A stretch of DNA of 64,000 nucleotides. It comes from CBDDHT01 sp965227905. Its GTDB lineage: Bacteria > Pseudomonadota > Alphaproteobacteria > Rhizobiales > Methyloligellaceae. Location of the stretch: positions 3,844,001 to 3,908,000 of the forward strand of contig OZ245780.1 of NCBI GenBank assembly GCA_965227905.1, in the 5' to 3' direction. Of this stretch, positions 52,618 through 62,156 are shown piece by piece. Within the stretch, counting starts at the first letter, position 1. Every line of letters starts with the position of its first letter. A program made the position numbers and the translations under genes. Under the pieces are notes generated by a model. That model had not been told where the DNA came from and ran no database searches. It saw nothing but the letters and a program-made list of their open reading frames with translations.

Positions 52618-55248
52618 ATGGGCAGCAAGATGCTTATCGATGCTGCGCACCCGGAAGAGACGCGAGTCGTCGTGGTGCGCGGGAATCGAGTCGAGGATTT
52701 CGATTTTGAATCCGCAACGCGGAAGCAATTAAGAGGGAACATCTATCTAGCGAAGGTTACCAGGGTCGAACCATCACTTCAGGCGGCCTTTGTCGATTAT
52801 GGAGGGAACCGTCACGGCTTCCTCGCCTTCAACGAGATCCATCCCGACTATTATCAGATCCCGGTCGCCGATCGGCAGCTCCTCCTCGATGAAGAAGCCG
52901 AGGATGAGAGCGAAGCCGCTGCGGCCGAAGCCCGCGAAGACGAGGAAGCGGGCAGCACCGATCACGAGTCGTCCTCAGACTCAGCCGACGACAATGATGA
53001 ATCGACAGAGGATGGCGAGATCGCCCTTGCTGCCGAGCCGGCTGCCGAGACCGTTACGGAGGAAGCCGATGCAGCGACGTCTGATGACGCCGATTCGGCC
53101 GATGAGCTGAGCGACGTTCCGAAAGCACGGGGTCTGGTCGAAGACGAGGGTATTCACGACGTCGTCGAAGAAACCGATAGCGAAACGGACTCCGACGCGG
53201 ATGAAAACGGCGACGGAGCCGCAGTCGAGTCCGTGGGTTCTGAAGACGCCCTTGAAGAGGTTCCCCAGCGCAAGAGGCGCCCGCGCCGGATCTACAAGAT
53301 CCAGGAAGTCATCAAGCGTCGTCAGATCATACTGGTACAGGTGGTCAAGGAAGAACGCGGCAACAAAGGCGCTGCGCTGACAACCTACCTGTCGCTCGCC
53401 GGGCGCTATACGGTCCTGATGCCGAACACCGCACGTGGCGGCGGCATTTCACGCAAGATCTCAAATCCGACAGATCGGCGGCGCCTACGCAAGATCGTTG
53501 CCGAACTGGAGGTTCCGAGCGGGCGCGGTCTGATCGTGCGGACCGCAGGTGCGAGCCGGACCAAGGCCGAGATCAAACGCGACTTCGAATATCTGCTGAG
53601 ACTGTGGGAGAACATCCGCGACCTCACGCTTCACTCGACGGCGCCCTGCCTCGTTTATGAAGAAGGCAATCTCATAAAGCGTTCCATTCGCGATCTCTAC
53701 AGCAAGGAGATCGAAGAGGTGCTGGTGTCGGGCGACCATGCCTACAAGGAAGCAAAAGGCTTCATGCGCATGCTCATGCCGAGCCATGCCAAGAATGTGC
53801 AGCCTTATAAGGAACCGGAACCGGTCTTTGTCCGGCACAAGATCGAGCGCCAGCTCGCGGCCATGTTCAGCCCCTTCGTCACCCTGAAGTCGGGCGGCTA
53901 TATCGTCATCAATCAGACGGAAGCTCTTGTGGCCGTCGATGTGAACTCCGGCAAGGCCACAAAAGAGCATAGTATCGAGGACACGGCACTCCGCACCAAT
54001 ATGGAAGCCGCCGAGGAAATCGCACGACAGCTTCGTCTGCGCGACCTTGCCGGACTGATCGTCATCGACTTCATCGACATGGAAGAGCGGCGCAACAACC
54101 GGTCGGTCGAGCGCAAGATGAAAGAGTGCCTGCGGAACGATCGCGCACGCATTCAGGTCGGGCGCATCAGTCATTTCGGTTTGCTGGAAATGTCACGCCA
54201 GCGCCTGCGCGCCGGCGTCCTTGAAGGGACGACGTCTCAGTGCACCATGTGTCAGGGAACGGGTCTGGTTCGATCGACCGAATCTGTCGCACTCGACGTC
54301 CTGCGTAGCCTGGAAGACACGCTCCTGACCCAGGGGCGCTCGAACATGGCGGCAACGGCTTCCGTCGAGGTTTCTCTCTACATTCTCAACTACAAACACC
54401 ACAATCTGCGCGACATCGAGAAGCGCTACAATGTCGAGATCGTCATTCAAGGCGACGACGAAATGCACGGTGCGCAATTCCAGATCGAACAAACGGCAAC
54501 CGTCGGTGAAGACAGCCCGAGTGATGTCGTCATTCAGATGGATTGGGCTTTGCAGAACGCCGAGGAAGACAAGGCAAGAGACGAGGTGGCGGCCGACGCC
54601 GGTGCGGATCAAGGCGAAGGCGAGAAGAAGAAACCGAGACGACGGCGGCGCAGACGGCGCGGACGCGGCGAGCAGTCTGACGAGGCGGCACTTGCGGAAT
54701 CAGGCGCTGAACAGGAAACAACCGAGGACGCGGAAAAAACCGCCGAAGCATCTGGAGATGAGCAGACCGACGGTGGCGAGAGCGAGGCCCCTGCCCCGCG
54801 CCGACGTCGTCGGGGCCGTCGTGGCGGCCGGCGCAATCGACAGGGCGCCCGCGCGCAGACGGGCGAGGCAGCCGAAGCCAATGGCGAGGCACATGCACAA
54901 ATGGCCAATGGCGCCGAGCGGCCCAAGACCAATGGCGATGCAACGTCAGCCGAGCAACAGGGCGATGTGGCCGCGACCTCGGATATGCCGGCAGAGACAA
55001 GCGATAAAACTGCCGACCAAGCCAAGGCCGACAGTCCGTCGGAGCCCAAAGCTCCCCCTCCCGCTGCGACCAATGATCGGGCGGAGGCAGCGGTGGTGGA
55101 CAAACAACCGAAAGTCGCTTCCGCTGAGAACGGCGCACAACCAACAACCGAGCCAACGCCCGTCAAGGCGGACGAGACTGTCACCGCCAGCGATGACAAA
55201 GCGAAGCAAGAGCCGCGTCGCGGCTGGTGGCAGCGCCGGTTCCTGTAA
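52618..55248 (+). CDS. rne: Ribonuclease E
   Basis: An 876-residue endoribonuclease, core of the RNA degradosome. The S1 domain (from about residue 38) is split by an acidic insertion of roughly 135 residues (about 85-220), as in many alphaproteobacteria. The DNase I-like part has catalytic Asp in VAVDVNSG (about 441) and LIVIDFIDM (about 485). The zinc-link Cys pair is CTMCQGTG (about 541). The C-terminal 300 residues are disordered with two basic RNA-binding patches (KKPRRRRRRRRGRG, RRRRRGRRGGRRNRQG) and the conserved end GWWQRRFL. Confidence 0.96.
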   Translation: MGSKMLIDAAHPEETRVVVVRGNRVEDFDFESATRKQLRGNIYLAKVTRVEPSLQAAFVDYGGNRHGFLAFNEIHPDYYQIPVADRQLLLDEEAEDESEAAAAEAREDEEAGSTDHESSSDSADDNDESTEDGEIALAAEPAAETVTEEADAATSDDADSADELSDVPKARGLVEDEGIHDVVEETDSETDSDADENGDGAAVESVGSEDALEEVPQRKRRPRRIYKIQEVIKRRQIILVQVVKEERGNKGAALTTYLSLAGRYTVLMPNTARGGGISRKISNPTDRRRLRKIVAELEVPSGRGLIVRTAGASRTKAEIKRDFEYLLRLWENIRDLTLHSTAPCLVYEEGNLIKRSIRDLYSKEIEEVLVSGDHAYKEAKGFMRMLMPSHAKNVQPYKEPEPVFVRHKIERQLAAMFSPFVTLKSGGYIVINQTEALVAVDVNSGKATKEHSIEDTALRTNMEAAEEIARQLRLRDLAGLIVIDFIDMEERRNNRSVERKMKECLRNDRARIQVGRISHFGLLEMSRQRLRAGVLEGTTSQCTMCQGTGLVRSTESVALDVLRSLEDTLLTQGRSNMAATASVEVSLYILNYKHHNLRDIEKRYNVEIVIQGDDEMHGAQFQIEQTATVGEDSPSDVVIQMDWALQNAEEDKARDEVAADAGADQGEGEKKKPRRRRRRRRGRGEQSDEAALAESGAEQETTEDAEKTAEASGDEQTDGGESEAPAPRRRRRGRRGGRRNRQGARAQTGEAAEANGEAHAQMANGAERPKTNGDATSAEQQGDVAATSDMPAETSDKTADQAKADSPSEPKAPPPAATNDRAEAAVVDKQPKVASAENGAQPTTEPTPVKADETVTASDDKAKQEPRRGWWQRRFL

Positions 55249-55253
55249 GATCC

Positions 55254-55289
55254 GACGAGCGCTCCTTCGTCTTCGACTGAGCGCTTGTC
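55254..55289. terminator. Hairpin between convergent rne and aminotransferase
   Basis: GACGAGCGCT (55254-55263) can pair with AGCGCTTGTC (55280-55289) with one G-U wobble around a 16-nt loop, starting six bases after the rne stop. No T-run follows, so efficiency is uncertain. It could serve both genes. Confidence 0.4.
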
Positions 55290-55334
55290 GATTGCCCCAC
55301 GCCAAATGATTAGACTTTGGCTGATTCACGACCC

Positions 55335-56528
55335 TCAGCGTGACCAGGCAATCAGTCGGCGCGCGGCCTCAGACATTTCATCGGTCGCACCGGCGTAGGA
55401 AAAACGAATGAAACCGGTACCCCGGCGCGCATCGAAGTCGACTCCGGGTGTGACTGCGACTCCCGTCTCCATCAGGATCCTGCGCGCGAATGCGGCGCTG
55501 TCGTCTGTCATTCCACTGACATTCGCATAAAGATAGAAAGCACCGTCTGCGGGGACGATGTCAGAAAAACCCGCTTTCGGCAGCTCGTTCAGCAACAGTT
55601 CTCGATTCCGAACATAGACAGTCTTCAAGACTTCCAGGTCTTCAGTCGCATCGAATGCAGCCGTTGCGGCAATCTGCGACAATGTCGGCGGCGAGATATA
55701 GATGTTCTGCGCCAGGCGTTCGATGACTCGGGTCAAGGCCGGCGGGACCACCATCCATCCAATGCGCCATCCGGTCATTGAGAAGTATTTCGAGAAACTG
55801 TTGATGACGATGGCCGAGGGAGACACGGATACGGCTGTCCGCGCCCGCTCGGTGAAATCGAGTCCGTGGTAGATTTCATCCGAAATGAACCAGAGCCCCA
55901 GACGCTCTGCCGCCCGGGCGATATCATCCAATGCGGGGCCCACCAGCATGGTGCCGGTCGGATTGGCCGGACTTGCAAGGAGCAGGCCCTTGATTGCGTG
56001 TTCGTCTGCCGCGGCTGCCAACTGAGCCGGCGACGGCATCCACCGCGTGTCTGGTCCCGTTTCGATCGTAACGGGCTCGCAGCCAAGGGCGCTCAGGATG
56101 TGCCGGTAGCAGGGATAACCGGGCGATGGCAGAGCAACCCGGTCCCCTGTGTCCATTGTCGCAAGGAAGGCCAGAAGAAACCCGGCCGACGAGCCGGTTG
56201 TGACAACGATACGATCAATGCCGACATCGCACTGATAACGCTCCGCATAGTAGCGCGAGATGCGCTCACGCAGTTTCGGCAGGCCGAGTGCATCCGTATA
56301 TCCAAGCTTATCACCGTCGAGGGCTGCCTTTGCTGCGTCGATCACCGTGCGCGGCGCCGGTGTCGCAGGCTGGCCGACTTCCATATGAATGATGTCCTCT
56401 CCCGCCGCCTGGCGCTCATTGGCAAGGCGCATGACGTCCATCACGATGAAAGGGTCGATATCGCTGCGCACAGCCGCCGGGCGTGGCAGAGGCGTCTCGG
56501 CGGCGGACATGGCTTCGGGAAGACTCAT
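55335..56528 (-). CDS. PLP-dependent class I/II aminotransferase
   Basis: A 397-residue fold-type I aminotransferase of the aspartate-aminotransferase superfamily. Motifs are GYTDALGLPKLRERI, TTGSSAGF, ASPANPTGTM, ISDEIYHGLDF and the Schiff-base Lys in INSFSKYFSMTGWRIGW (about residue 242), plus a late Arg in FIRFSYAG. Specificity (Asp, aromatic or Ala type) cannot be fixed by eye. ATG 56528 starts at the conserved region; the open frame extends 37 codons upstream. It is convergent with rne. Confidence 0.88.
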   Translation of the reverse strand: MSLPEAMSAAETPLPRPAAVRSDIDPFIVMDVMRLANERQAAGEDIIHMEVGQPATPAPRTVIDAAKAALDGDKLGYTDALGLPKLRERISRYYAERYQCDVGIDRIVVTTGSSAGFLLAFLATMDTGDRVALPSPGYPCYRHILSALGCEPVTIETGPDTRWMPSPAQLAAAADEHAIKGLLLASPANPTGTMLVGPALDDIARAAERLGLWFISDEIYHGLDFTERARTAVSVSPSAIVINSFSKYFSMTGWRIGWMVVPPALTRVIERLAQNIYISPPTLSQIAATAAFDATEDLEVLKTVYVRNRELLLNELPKAGFSDIVPADGAFYLYANVSGMTDDSAAFARRILMETGVAVTPGVDFDARRGTGFIRFSYAGATDEMSEAARRLIAWSR

Positions 56529-56793
56529 CGGTATCAACCTTGCGTGAGGGAGGGCGATCAAGACTGGGAGTCGCCACTCTATAGCCCTAATCTGGGCAAT
56601 CAATCCGCGGATCGAGCAGTATAGTGGCTCGCGCGCCAAAGATCTCGAAGGTGTTGGGCGCGTAATTGGGTCGCGTTATGGCCGGATTGACCCTGGTGAA
56701 GAGGCGCACTAACGTGAAGCTGCTTCGCGCCGCCGGCATTTTTGAGCCGAAAATAGAGTGTTTGCCGATGTTGGCGCATGGATCGAGGCCATC

Positions 56794-58200
56794 ATGAAAA
56801 GTCTTTTTGGCAGCAGTCGGCCTCTCAAAGGTCGAACGATCAGACGCAACGGCAAGCTGTTGGCCACAGCCGTGGTCTCGGCGATGCTTGCCTTGCCTGC
56901 CCCTGCAAACGCGCAATTCATTCGTGATGCCGAGATCGAACGTCTACTGAGCGACTATGCGGCACCGATCCTGAAGTCGGCCGGGCTCGGTGGCCAAAAC
57001 ATCAAAGTCCATATCGTCCGCGATGACAGTTTCAATGCCTTCGTCGTGGATGGTCGGAACATGTTCATGAATTCCGGCACGATCATGAAATCGGCAACGC
57101 CGAATCAGGTCATCGGAATTCTTGCCCATGAGACCGGACATATCGCGGGCGGCCATCTTTCGGGTCGGCGTCAGGCCGCAAGCCGGGCACGATCCGCCGC
57201 GTTGATGGCCCAAATCCTCGGACTTCTGGGAATCGCTGCCGGCGCCGTTGCGGGTGGCGATTCGGAGATCGGCCCTGCGGCGTCGGGCATCATTTTCGGC
57301 GGCCAGTCGATCGCCCAGCGCACACTTCTCTCCTATGTCCGCGCCCAGGAGTCGGCCGCTGACCAGGCAGCGGTCTCCTATCTGAATGCGACGCGCCAAT
57401 CAGTACGCGGCATGATCGAGACCTTTGAGTTCTTTGCCGACCAGGCATTGGCTGGCCGACGCTTTGCCGACCCATACGTCCTCAGTCACCCCATGCCGCG
57501 CCAGCGTATTGCCCAGTTGCGGAATCTGGCAAAACGCAGCAAGTTTTTCGACAAGAAGGACCCGCCGGAACTGCAGCTGCGGCATGATCTCGTACGCGCC
57601 AAACTCTGGGGATTCCTGGAACGTGATCCACGCCTTGTGCTCAATCGGTATCCGAAGTCGGACCAGAGCTTGCCGGCACGCTATGCTCGCGCCATCGCCC
57701 GCTGCCGCGGTCAAGGCCCCAAAGCATGCATGCCCGATCTTGATGCGCTGATCAAAGAGCGGCCAAATTACCCCTTCTTTTGGGAACTCAAGGGCGAGTG
57801 GCTTATTCGCGCCGGTAGGCCCGCAGACGCGATTGCTCCATTGCGCAAAGCCGTGTCCCTCGCCCCGCGCGAGAGCCTCACGCGCATCATGTACAGCCAG
57901 GCACTGCTGAACTCTGGAAAAACCGGCAAGAGCGTGAACGAGGCCATCAAGAATCTTCGCAAAGCGCTCGCGCGCGAGACCGAGCATGCTCTTGGCTACC
58001 GCATGCTTGCGACAGCCTATGGCCGAAAAAAACGCTATGCGGAAGCTGAATTGGCGTCGGCGCATGCCTATCTCTACGAGGGCAATATCAAGCTGGCGAA
58101 GGTGCAGGCCACACGCGCCAAGGCAAAACTGCGCCGTGGATCCGCAGCCTGGGTGCAGGCTGACGACATTCTCAACTTCCAACCGCCCAAACGGCGCTAG
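56794..58200 (+). CDS. Exported M48-family zinc metalloprotease with TPR tail (BepA-like)
   Basis: A 468-residue periplasmic protease. It has a signal peptide (cleavage near PANAQF), an M48 domain (about 50-260) with HExxH in LAHETGHIAGGHL and the third ligand Glu in AQESAADQAAV, then C-terminal TPR-like helices (about 320-460). The layout is that of BepA/YfgC, which helps or degrades outer-membrane proteins such as LptD. ATG 56794 gives the standard signal; the frame opens at TTG 56758. The DsbA-like gene follows 21 bp downstream, a natural envelope-quality operon. Confidence 0.9.
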   Translation: MKSLFGSSRPLKGRTIRRNGKLLATAVVSAMLALPAPANAQFIRDAEIERLLSDYAAPILKSAGLGGQNIKVHIVRDDSFNAFVVDGRNMFMNSGTIMKSATPNQVIGILAHETGHIAGGHLSGRRQAASRARSAALMAQILGLLGIAAGAVAGGDSEIGPAASGIIFGGQSIAQRTLLSYVRAQESAADQAAVSYLNATRQSVRGMIETFEFFADQALAGRRFADPYVLSHPMPRQRIAQLRNLAKRSKFFDKKDPPELQLRHDLVRAKLWGFLERDPRLVLNRYPKSDQSLPARYARAIARCRGQGPKACMPDLDALIKERPNYPFFWELKGEWLIRAGRPADAIAPLRKAVSLAPRESLTRIMYSQALLNSGKTGKSVNEAIKNLRKALARETEHALGYRMLATAYGRKKRYAEAELASAHAYLYEGNIKLAKVQATRAKAKLRRGSAAWVQADDILNFQPPKRR

Positions 58201-58221
58201 AATTATCTGGAGACTCCCTGC

Positions 58222-58989
58222 ATGAAGCAACTGATATCGATCGCGCGCCGCGTGGTGATGGTCGCCATGATCTTCGCTGCCCTTGCCGTCGCGCCTCACA
58301 AGGCTGTTGCCGCGGACACTGCGTTCAACGACGACCAGAAAAAGGCGATTGAGCAGATTGTTCGCGACTATCTCATGAACAATCCCGAACTCATCACCGA
58401 GATGCAGGAGGCATTGCAGAACAAGGTTCTGACCAACGCCATCACACAGAATTCCAAAACCCTGTTTCGGTCAGAATTCTCCTACGTTGCCGGCAATCCC
58501 AAGGGGGATGTCACGGTGGTCGAATTCTTCGATTACAATTGCGGCTTCTGCAAGCGAGCGCTTGGTGCCGTCTTGAAGCTGATCGAAACGGACAAGAATG
58601 TTCGGGTCGTCTTCAAAGAGCTTCCGATTTTTGGCGAGCATTCCGTTGCTGCCGCCCGGGTCGCCATGGCCGCCGCCGAACAGGGCAAATATATGGAAGT
58701 CCACAACGCTCTCATGCGAACGCGCGGTCAGGTCAATGGCGATGTCGCAATGTCAACGGCGCGCAAACTGGGTCTCGACATGGACAAGCTGAAGGCCGAC
58801 ATGCAAAGCAAGAAAGTCGAGGGCGGGATCCAGGAAACCATGGCACTTGCGCAATCGATCGGCCTTGAAGGTACGCCTTTCTATCTGGTCGGCGACCGTG
58901 CGATTCCGGGTGGACCGGCGAATCTCTACGATCTGCTCATGGAGTATGTCGCGGACGTTCGCAAGAACGGCTGTACGGCGACGTGTTAA
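58222..58989 (+). CDS. DsbA-family periplasmic thiol oxidoreductase
   Basis: A 255-residue exported protein (signal ends near AVAADT). A helical N-terminal extension (about 30-75, DYLMNNPELITEMQEAL) precedes a thioredoxin fold (about 85-250). The active site is CGFCKRAL in YNCGFCK, and the cis-Pro loop is EGTPFYLVGD. This is the Com1/BdbD-like form common in alphaproteobacteria, catalysing disulfide formation or isomerisation. GGAG lies nine bases before ATG 58222. It sits between the M48 protease and aroQ. Confidence 0.9.
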   Translation: MKQLISIARRVVMVAMIFAALAVAPHKAVAADTAFNDDQKKAIEQIVRDYLMNNPELITEMQEALQNKVLTNAITQNSKTLFRSEFSYVAGNPKGDVTVVEFFDYNCGFCKRALGAVLKLIETDKNVRVVFKELPIFGEHSVAAARVAMAAAEQGKYMEVHNALMRTRGQVNGDVAMSTARKLGLDMDKLKADMQSKKVEGGIQETMALAQSIGLEGTPFYLVGDRAIPGGPANLYDLLMEYVADVRKNGCTATC

Positions 58990-59117
58990 CGGCAGTGACT
59001 TGAGCGCTTTGCAAGGCGCATGAAAAGCTGTTAGACGGAGCGCGAAGGAACCGGGTGGGTCTCATACGCGCGCCCGTTTTCCAGCCCTCCAGTCATGCTT
59101 TCGCACAGACGTGGACC

Positions 59118-59576
59118 ATGCCAAAGCCCATCTACGTCCTTAACGGCCCAAACCTCAACCTGCTCGGCACCCGCGAGCCGGATATCTATGGGTCGGCAAC
59201 ATTGGACGATGTGCGCGATCTGGCAACGAAACAGGCCACGGAACTGGATCTTGAAGTGGTGTTCCGGCAATCCAACCATGAAGGCGAAATCGTCGATTGG
59301 ATTCAGGAAGCACGCGATCAGGGATCGGCGATTGTCATCAATGCCGGTGCCTATACCCACACGTCGGTCGCAATCCTTGATGCCCTCCTCGGTGCAGAAC
59401 TGCCTGTGATCGAATTGCACATTTCAAACATTTACCGTCGTGAGTCGTTTCGCCATCGCTCGCATATCTCGCGGGCGGCAACTGGCGTCATCTGTGGTCT
59501 CGGTGTTTCCGGTTATGCGCTCGCGGTTCGAGCAGCAGCGGATCTCGTCGATACCTCAAACACGGCGAACGGCTAG
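59118..59576 (+). CDS. aroQ: Type II 3-dehydroquinate dehydratase
   Basis: A 152-residue shikimate-pathway enzyme that converts 3-dehydroquinate to 3-dehydroshikimate, normally as a dodecamer. Signatures are LNGPNLNLLGTREPDIYG (catalytic Tyr in the lid), QSNHEGEIVDWI, INAGAYTHTSVAILDAL and ELHISNIYRRESFRHRS (catalytic His in HISN). ATG 59118 begins at the conserved PIYVLNGPN; 21 codons upstream are open but not conserved. accB starts nine bases after its stop. Confidence 0.95.
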   Translation: MPKPIYVLNGPNLNLLGTREPDIYGSATLDDVRDLATKQATELDLEVVFRQSNHEGEIVDWIQEARDQGSAIVINAGAYTHTSVAILDALLGAELPVIELHISNIYRRESFRHRSHISRAATGVICGLGVSGYALAVRAAADLVDTSNTANG

Positions 59577-59585
59577 GGTCAGGCC

Positions 59586-60065
59586 ATGGCAAAAGAGACG
59601 ACCAAAACAAAAAGCAATGTCGACCAGGAACTCATTCGCGAGCTGGCCAATCTTCTCGGCGAGACCGGACTGACGGAAATCGAGATCGAGCAGGAAGGTC
59701 TTCGCGTTCGTGTCGCGCGCAATGTGAGCGTGAGCGCATCCGTACCAGCAAGTCCGCAGCTTCGCTTGCAAGCTGAGCCCGACCCCGGCACACGAGCGAC
59801 AGGTGGCGGCGAGCCCGATATCGCATCCCATCCGGGCGCTGTGACGTCGCCGATGGTTGGAACGGCCTATCGCGCCGCCGAACCGGGTGCCCCACCATTC
59901 ATCGAAGTCGGCACGACAGTTAAGAGCGGTCAGACAATACTGATCGTCGAAGCCATGAAGACAATGAATCATATCCCGGCATCACGCGCCGGGACGGTCA
60001 CAGCAATCCTCGTCGAGGACGGCCAACCGGTCGAATATGGCGAACCGCTTGTCATTATCGAATAA
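59586..60065 (+). CDS. accB: Acetyl-CoA carboxylase biotin carboxyl carrier protein
   Basis: A 159-residue BCCP. The N-terminal helix LIRELANLLGETGLTEIEIEQEGLRV-type region (residues 14-40) is followed by a Pro/Ala linker and a C-terminal biotinyl domain (about 82-158). The biotin-accepting Lys125 lies in VEAMKTMNH. It carries carboxybiotin from AccC to the carboxyltransferase in fatty acid synthesis. It is tightly placed between aroQ and accC, forming an operon. Confidence 0.95.
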   Translation: MAKETTKTKSNVDQELIRELANLLGETGLTEIEIEQEGLRVRVARNVSVSASVPASPQLRLQAEPDPGTRATGGGEPDIASHPGAVTSPMVGTAYRAAEPGAPPFIEVGTTVKSGQTILIVEAMKTMNHIPASRAGTVTAILVEDGQPVEYGEPLVIIE

Positions 60066-60095
60066 ACGAGCCGTCGCCGTTAGGGCCTATTGAGC

Positions 60096-61436
60096 ATGTT
60101 CGACAAGGTTCTCATTGCCAATCGTGGAGAGGTCGCGCTCCGCATCCAGCGTGCCTGCAAGGAGTTGGGCATCGTCACAGTCGCGGTTCATTCCACGGCC
60201 GACGAAGATGCGATGCACGTCAAGCTGGCCGACGAAAGTGTCTGCATCGGACCGCCTGTCGCGAGCGAAAGCTATCTGAACATCCCGGCGATCCTGGCAG
60301 CATGTGAGATTACCAACGCCGACGCGGTCCATCCGGGCTACGGCTTCCTGTCGGAAAATCCGAAATTCGTCGACATACTCGATGAGCACGGCATCACCTT
60401 CATAGGCCCGACAGCCGATCATGTCCGTATCATGGGCGACAAGATCAAGGCCAAGGAGACGGTCAAAGCGGTTGGCATTCCTGTCGTCCCCGGCTCTGAA
60501 GATGTCATTACCGATGATGGCGTCGCGGCGGAAATCGCAGACGAAATCGGTTATCCGGTTCTGGTGAAGGCTGCGGCCGGTGGCGGCGGACGCGGTATGC
60601 AGGTTGCGCGCACACCGGACGAACTCCCGACAGCGCTTTCAACGGCGCGGGCCGAAGCGAAAGCGGCCTTTGGCGACAATCGCCTCTATCTTGAGAAATA
60701 CCTCTCACTGCCGCGCCACATCGAGATCCAGGTCCTTGGCGATGGCAAGGGCCGTGCCGTTCATCTCGGCGAGCGCGATTGCTCGCTGCAACGCCGCCAT
60801 CAGAAGATCTGGGAAGAAGCCCCCTCGCCCGCCCTTAATGCCGAGGAACGGGAGGCGATCGGGACAACCGTGGCCAAGGCCATGCAGGACCTGAAGTATC
60901 GCGGTGTCGGAACGGTCGAGTTTCTCTATGAGCAGGGTGAATTCTACTTCATTGAAATGAATACCCGGCTTCAGGTCGAACACCCGGTCACGGAAATGAT
61001 TACGGGCATCGACCTGGTGATCGAGCAAATCCGGATAGCATCGGGCGCTGGATTGGCGATTACACAAGACGAGGTCAAGTTCGAAGGTCATGCCATCGAA
61101 TGCCGGATCAATGCCGAGAACCCGTCGACCTTTATGCCTTCACCCGGCAAGGTGACCCAGTTCCATCCTCCGGGCGGTCCGGGTACGCGTGTCGATTCAG
61201 GGGCTTATGCCGGCTATACGATCCCGGCCTATTATGACAGCCTGATCGGCAAGCTGATTGTTCAGGCTCGCAATCGGAATGAATGTCTCATGCGGTTGCG
61301 GCGCGCTTTGGGCGAATTCGTCATCGACGGAATTGAAACAACCATCCCGCTGTTCAACGCGCTGGTGACGGAGCCCGACATCGTCAATGGCGCCTACGAT
61401 ATTCACTGGCTCGAAAAACACCTCCGAAAGCCTTAA
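60096..61436 (+). CDS. accC: Acetyl-CoA carboxylase biotin carboxylase subunit
   Basis: A 446-residue ATP-grasp enzyme that carboxylates the biotin on AccB. It starts MFDKVLIANRGEVALRI. It has the Gly-rich loop KAAAGGGGRGMQ, the ATP-grasp HIEIQVLGDG and ERDCSLQRRHQKIWEEAPSP, and the catalytic EMNTRLQVEHPVTE. Length equals that of the E. coli enzyme. ATG 60096 is chosen; a TTG two codons upstream is less likely. It lies 30 bp after accB. Confidence 0.96.
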   Translation: MFDKVLIANRGEVALRIQRACKELGIVTVAVHSTADEDAMHVKLADESVCIGPPVASESYLNIPAILAACEITNADAVHPGYGFLSENPKFVDILDEHGITFIGPTADHVRIMGDKIKAKETVKAVGIPVVPGSEDVITDDGVAAEIADEIGYPVLVKAAAGGGGRGMQVARTPDELPTALSTARAEAKAAFGDNRLYLEKYLSLPRHIEIQVLGDGKGRAVHLGERDCSLQRRHQKIWEEAPSPALNAEEREAIGTTVAKAMQDLKYRGVGTVEFLYEQGEFYFIEMNTRLQVEHPVTEMITGIDLVIEQIRIASGAGLAITQDEVKFEGHAIECRINAENPSTFMPSPGKVTQFHPPGGPGTRVDSGAYAGYTIPAYYDSLIGKLIVQARNRNECLMRLRRALGEFVIDGIETTIPLFNALVTEPDIVNGAYDIHWLEKHLRKP

Positions 61437-61463
61437 AGTACCTTCACGACACTCCGGAGGCAC

Positions 61464-62156
61464 ATGAGTTCGATCAACGACATCATGGTGGAGATCACCC
61501 CGCAGGTCCTCTTGAAGGCCTATGCGTGCGGTATTTTCCCGATGGCCGAGAGCGCCGATGACAATGCGCTCTATTGGATCGAACCCGAGCGTCGAGGCAT
61601 CCTTCCCCTTGACGGCCTGCATGTGCCCCGAAGCCTAGCGCGAACTGTCAGACGCGGTTCCTTTGAGATCAAGGTCGATCATGATTTTGAGGGCGTCATT
61701 GACGGCTGCGCTGAAGCCAAGGAAGGGCGGAACAGCACCTGGATCAACAACCGCATCCGCGCGCTCTACAGCGAATTGTTTGCGTTGGGCTTCTGCCACA
61801 CCGTCGAAGCCTGGAAGGACGGAAAGCTCGTCGGCGGGCTCTACGGCGTCCATCTCGCAGGCGCTTTTTTCGGCGAGAGCATGTTTTCGCGCACACGCGA
61901 TGCCAGCAAGGTCGCGTTAGTCTATCTGGTTGCGCGCCTGCGCCATGGCGGGTTTCGCCTGCTGGACACGCAATTCGTGACGGATCATCTGGTCAGATTC
62001 GGTGCCGTCGAGGTCAGCCGTGAAAAGTTTCAGGGCCTTCTGGAGGATGCCCTGTTGGGATCGGCCGATTTCTCCAGGTTCTCTTCCAGTGCGTCGCCTT
62101 CGGACGTCTTGCAGGCTGTCAGCCAGACATCGAAGACGGGATGCTCGACCGCGTGA
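61464..62156 (+). CDS. aat: Leucyl/phenylalanyl-tRNA--protein transferase
   Basis: A 230-residue N-end-rule enzyme that adds Leu or Phe to proteins with N-terminal Arg or Lys. Family marks are AYACGIFPMAE, YWIEPERRGILPLD, WINNRIRALYSELFALGFCHTVEAWKDGKLVGGLYGV, GAFFGESMFSR and LLDTQFVTDHL. GGAGG lies close to ATG 61464; ATG 61485 is another option. The last 42 codons overlap, on the opposite strand, the DUF2155 gene. Confidence 0.94.
   Translation: MSSINDIMVEITPQVLLKAYACGIFPMAESADDNALYWIEPERRGILPLDGLHVPRSLARTVRRGSFEIKVDHDFEGVIDGCAEAKEGRNSTWINNRIRALYSELFALGFCHTVEAWKDGKLVGGLYGVHLAGAFFGESMFSRTRDASKVALVYLVARLRHGGFRLLDTQFVTDHLVRFGAVEVSREKFQGLLEDALLGSADFSRFSSSASPSDVLQAVSQTSKTGCSTA

Noticed and set aside
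54431..55309. 292-codon plus-strand frame within rne
   Set aside because: It is an out-of-frame shadow of the disordered, Arg-rich RNase E tail.
57400..58299. 299-codon minus-strand open frame
   Set aside because: It is antisense to the M48 protease TPR region and the dsbA-like start; no domain.
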